Origin: Streptomyces fodineus
GTDB taxonomy: Bacteria > Actinomycetota > Actinomycetes > Streptomycetales > Streptomycetaceae
Length of the DNA: 64,000 nucleotides
Direction of reading: 5' to 3'
Assembly: GCF_001735805.1 (NCBI RefSeq)
Contig: NZ_CP017248.1
Location: 434,001 to 498,000 of the forward strand
A program made the position numbers and the translations under genes. The notes below the pieces were generated by a model. The model was not told where the DNA came from. It was given only the letters and a program-made list of their open reading frames with translations, and ran no database searches. This document shows, piece after piece, positions 62,104 through 64,000 of this stretch (position 1 is the first letter of the stretch; every line of letters starts with the position of its first letter).

Positions 62104-64000
62104 ATGGTTCACCCTCTGGAGCCCCTGATCATCCGGCATACCCACCGCCTGCCCTCCCCCACGGGACCCACGGGGGAAGGGGCCGTGGCTGCACGCCAGT
62201 TCGACGCCGCGTTGATGTCCGTGGGCTTCAAGCTCTCGGCGGAGCTGCTGGAGCATCTGTCGCAGCTGTCCGAGGGGGTGGTGGTCGACACCGCCGTGGC
62301 GACGCTGGGCACCGTCCGTGAGGTGGTCGGTGACCACGTCCGCCACAACGTGTACTTCGCCGACTTCCCGGCGAACGTGCCCGACACCTTCGACTTCTGG
62401 ATGCGGTGCATCAGCGGGGCGCTCACCGACGACGGGACGCGCGCGAGCGTGCTGGAGCAGCTGAGCACCGGTGTGGTGAATCTGCTCACCCTTCCGGCGT
62501 ACGGCAACTACCGGCACACGTACGCCGAGATGCTCGCCCGGCACGACGAGCTGATCGCCGCTGCGGGCGACCGTATGACGGTCCTGCACCTGGGCGGCGC
62601 CGTGGAGGACGAACTCGCCTCGCTGTATGTGGCGTTGGCGGGCAGCGGCACGCCGCTGGGCGAGGACGGCCTGCGGGATCTGCAGGTCCTCGCCGGTCAC
62701 TGCGCGGACGGGCCGCAGCCTGCGGAGATCCCGGTGCGGGAGAACCGGGCCGTGGTCAACCAGGCCCGGCTGAAGGCCGGTGCGGGCCTGCTGCTGGACA
62801 CCGTCACCGACGTACTCCGGCTGGCCTGCGCGCTGTCGGGCGGTGACGTGACCCTCCAGGAGCCGACGCGGCTGCGGGCCCTTCCCCGCGCGGCGCGCCG
62901 GGCGCTGCTCGCGGGCCTTGACGCGGTCGTCGCCGCAGCGCCGGCCAAGCTCGCCGACGTGCACGCGCACCGCGAGATGTGGAAGCGGCTGGGCGAGCGG
63001 CTGCACCCCCACGAGTACCCCCAGTGGCCGCACGCGGCGGACGTGTTCGCCGTAGCCCGCGGCGAGAAGGTGGCGCGCTCCTTGGACGGCCGGGTGGAGG
63101 AGCTGCTCGGCATGAGCGACACCACCGGCGCTGCCGCACTGCTGAAGGCCGCGCCGGGCAAGCTGTTCCGCTCCCTGGACCGGCTGCTGCGCGCCGCCCT
63201 CACGCAGGAGGAGCGCGACGCCGTCGTGGCCGCCGCCGAGCAGGTCGTGTCCGGGGTCTCCGGCCGGGTCCTGCTGTCGGTGCGCGAGCACCTGCACAAC
63301 CGTGCGGACGAGACCGGCGAGCGGCGGGTGTTCGTCAATCGCCTCGGCCGGGCCTGGGTCACCGACGACACGCGCCCGCCGGTGCCCGCACCCGAGCGCA
63401 AACGGCTGATCGCGGCGCTCGACGCGGAGCTGCGCCGCCGGCTGCCCGCCGCGGACCACCTGCTGATCGACCCGGACGTGCTGGACGTGGCGCTGCCGCT
63501 GAGCGGCAGGGCGACCAGCTCCGGGCTCGGTGTGCTGCCGCGCGGCTCGCTGTCCCCCGTCGACGGTGAGCTGCTGCGCTTCTTCGTCTACTGGAAGCAG
63601 ACGGAGCACACCACCGACTTCGACCTGTCGGCGCTGCTGCTGAACGCCGACTACGCCACCGTCTCCTGGCTGTCATACACCAACCTGCGCGAGGCCGAGG
63701 GCGAGCACTCCGGTGACATCACCGACGCGCCCGACGGGGCCTCGGAGTTCATCAACCTGCGGCTGGGCGCCGTACGGGGCAGTTACATCGTCCCGCAGGT
63801 CAACATCTTCTCGGGAGAGGGTTTCGAGGAGGTCGAGGAGTCGTTCTTCGGGTTCATGCTGCGCGAGCGGGAGCAGAAGGGCCGCCCCTTCGAGCCGCGC
63901 ACGGTGCGCATGAAGTCCGAGCTGCGCGGGCCGGGTCGGGTCGCGCTGCCGCTCGCGTTCCTGCGCGGGGCCGACGGCCGGTGGCGCGCCAAGTGGCTGC
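62104..64000 (+). CDS. Large protein with C-terminal TerD-like domain (partial)
   Basis: The ATG at 62104 begins a frame of 632 codons that runs off the window. The N-terminal two thirds are helical ('QFDAALMSVGFKLSAELLEH', 'VPDTFDFWMRCISGALTDDG', 'YGNYRHTYAEMLARHDELIA'). From about residue 480 the pattern becomes TerD/CABP-like: 'LLIDPDVLDVALPLSG', 'FFVYWKQTEHTTDFDLSALL', 'EFINLRLGAVRGSYIVPQVN'. The N-terminal 'VPDTFxFW' region resembles the MXAN_6230/SCO0854-type family. TerD domains bind calcium and belong to tellurite/phage-stress gene sets. The final C-terminus is not seen. Confidence 0.75.
   Translation, partial: MVHPLEPLIIRHTHRLPSPTGPTGEGAVAARQFDAALMSVGFKLSAELLEHLSQLSEGVVVDTAVATLGTVREVVGDHVRHNVYFADFPANVPDTFDFWMRCISGALTDDGTRASVLEQLSTGVVNLLTLPAYGNYRHTYAEMLARHDELIAAAGDRMTVLHLGGAVEDELASLYVALAGSGTPLGEDGLRDLQVLAGHCADGPQPAEIPVRENRAVVNQARLKAGAGLLLDTVTDVLRLACALSGGDVTLQEPTRLRALPRAARRALLAGLDAVVAAAPAKLADVHAHREMWKRLGERLHPHEYPQWPHAADVFAVARGEKVARSLDGRVEELLGMSDTTGAAALLKAAPGKLFRSLDRLLRAALTQEERDAVVAAAEQVVSGVSGRVLLSVREHLHNRADETGERRVFVNRLGRAWVTDDTRPPVPAPERKRLIAALDAELRRRLPAADHLLIDPDVLDVALPLSGRATSSGLGVLPRGSLSPVDGELLRFFVYWKQTEHTTDFDLSALLLNADYATVSWLSYTNLREAEGEHSGDITDAPDGASEFINLRLGAVRGSYIVPQVNIFSGEGFEEVEESFFGFMLREREQKGRPFEPRTVRMKSELRGPGRVALPLAFLRGADGRWRAKWL

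Overview
The window looks like a stretch of a Streptomyces (or close relative) chromosome. Base composition is very GC-rich, third codon positions are almost always G or C, GTG and TTG starts follow purine-rich ribosome binding sites, and the gene families are typical of the genus: an nSTAND/WD40 protein, a streptogrisin-type protease, a sedolisin, HrdB-type sigma, a CHAT-TPR giant, a terpene cyclase and tandem universal stress proteins. The density of broken and truncated genes and the lack of housekeeping operons suggest an accessory (arm-like) part of the chromosome. This is inference from gene content only.

Layout. 1-14 kb: a decayed heavy-metal ATPase end, an nSTAND1 ATPase with 14 WD40 repeats, secreted proteins, an IS5-type transposase remnant, a GNAT enzyme, an S41 peptidase, an ArsR regulator facing a DUF2218/O-methyltransferase fusion, an unlisted 48-aa secreted peptide gene, a DHFR-like reductase, a DUF5937-type regulator facing a gutted alpha/beta hydrolase, and a dienelactone hydrolase. 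14.5-23 kb: a candidate biosynthetic cluster with a cucumopine-synthase-like protein, a DAO-family FAD oxidase, a NodU/CmcH-type O-carbamoyltransferase, a guanine-deaminase-like protein, an SRPBCC protein, a histidine phosphatase and two convergent ATP-grasp ligases. 23-28 kb: a sulfide oxidation module (TauE exporter, rhodanese, persulfide-dioxygenase-like MBL/rhodanese fusion, GntR regulator, divergent sulfide:quinone reductase) with two copies of a perfect palindrome in the divergent promoter. 28.5-35 kb: a damaged terpene cyclase beside a TrmB-like regulator, a sedolisin, a Smr protein and a urea transporter. 34.8-42.4 kb: a three-gene minus-strand operon of a small ML-like (MD-2/NPC2-type) lipid-binding protein, a 2035-aa CpXC-TPR-CHAT protease and an unknown 255-aa protein. 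43-49 kb: secreted proteins, a decayed GH15 glucosidase, and a YraQ-type permease behind a CsoR-type operator. 49.5-64 kb: a pyruvyltransferase/FAD-oxidoreductase pair and a stress-type block (group-2 sigma factor, USP, M50-CBS protease, CBS fragment, erythromycin-esterase-like protein, YbdK-type ligase, DUF2993 protein and a TerD-like protein that runs off the end).

How the genes work together. The carbamoyltransferase cluster is read as one pathway: amino-acid or base substrates would be oxidised, deaminated, ligated by the ATP-grasp enzymes and carbamoylated. The sulfur module is a complete route from sulfide to persulfide to sulfite, with export. The CHAT operon looks like a sensor/effector unit.

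A caution that runs through the window: at least five genes carry a single-base frameshift and several others carry larger internal deletions. The single-base ones mostly sit in short homopolymers and may be sequencing errors. The larger lesions look like real decay.
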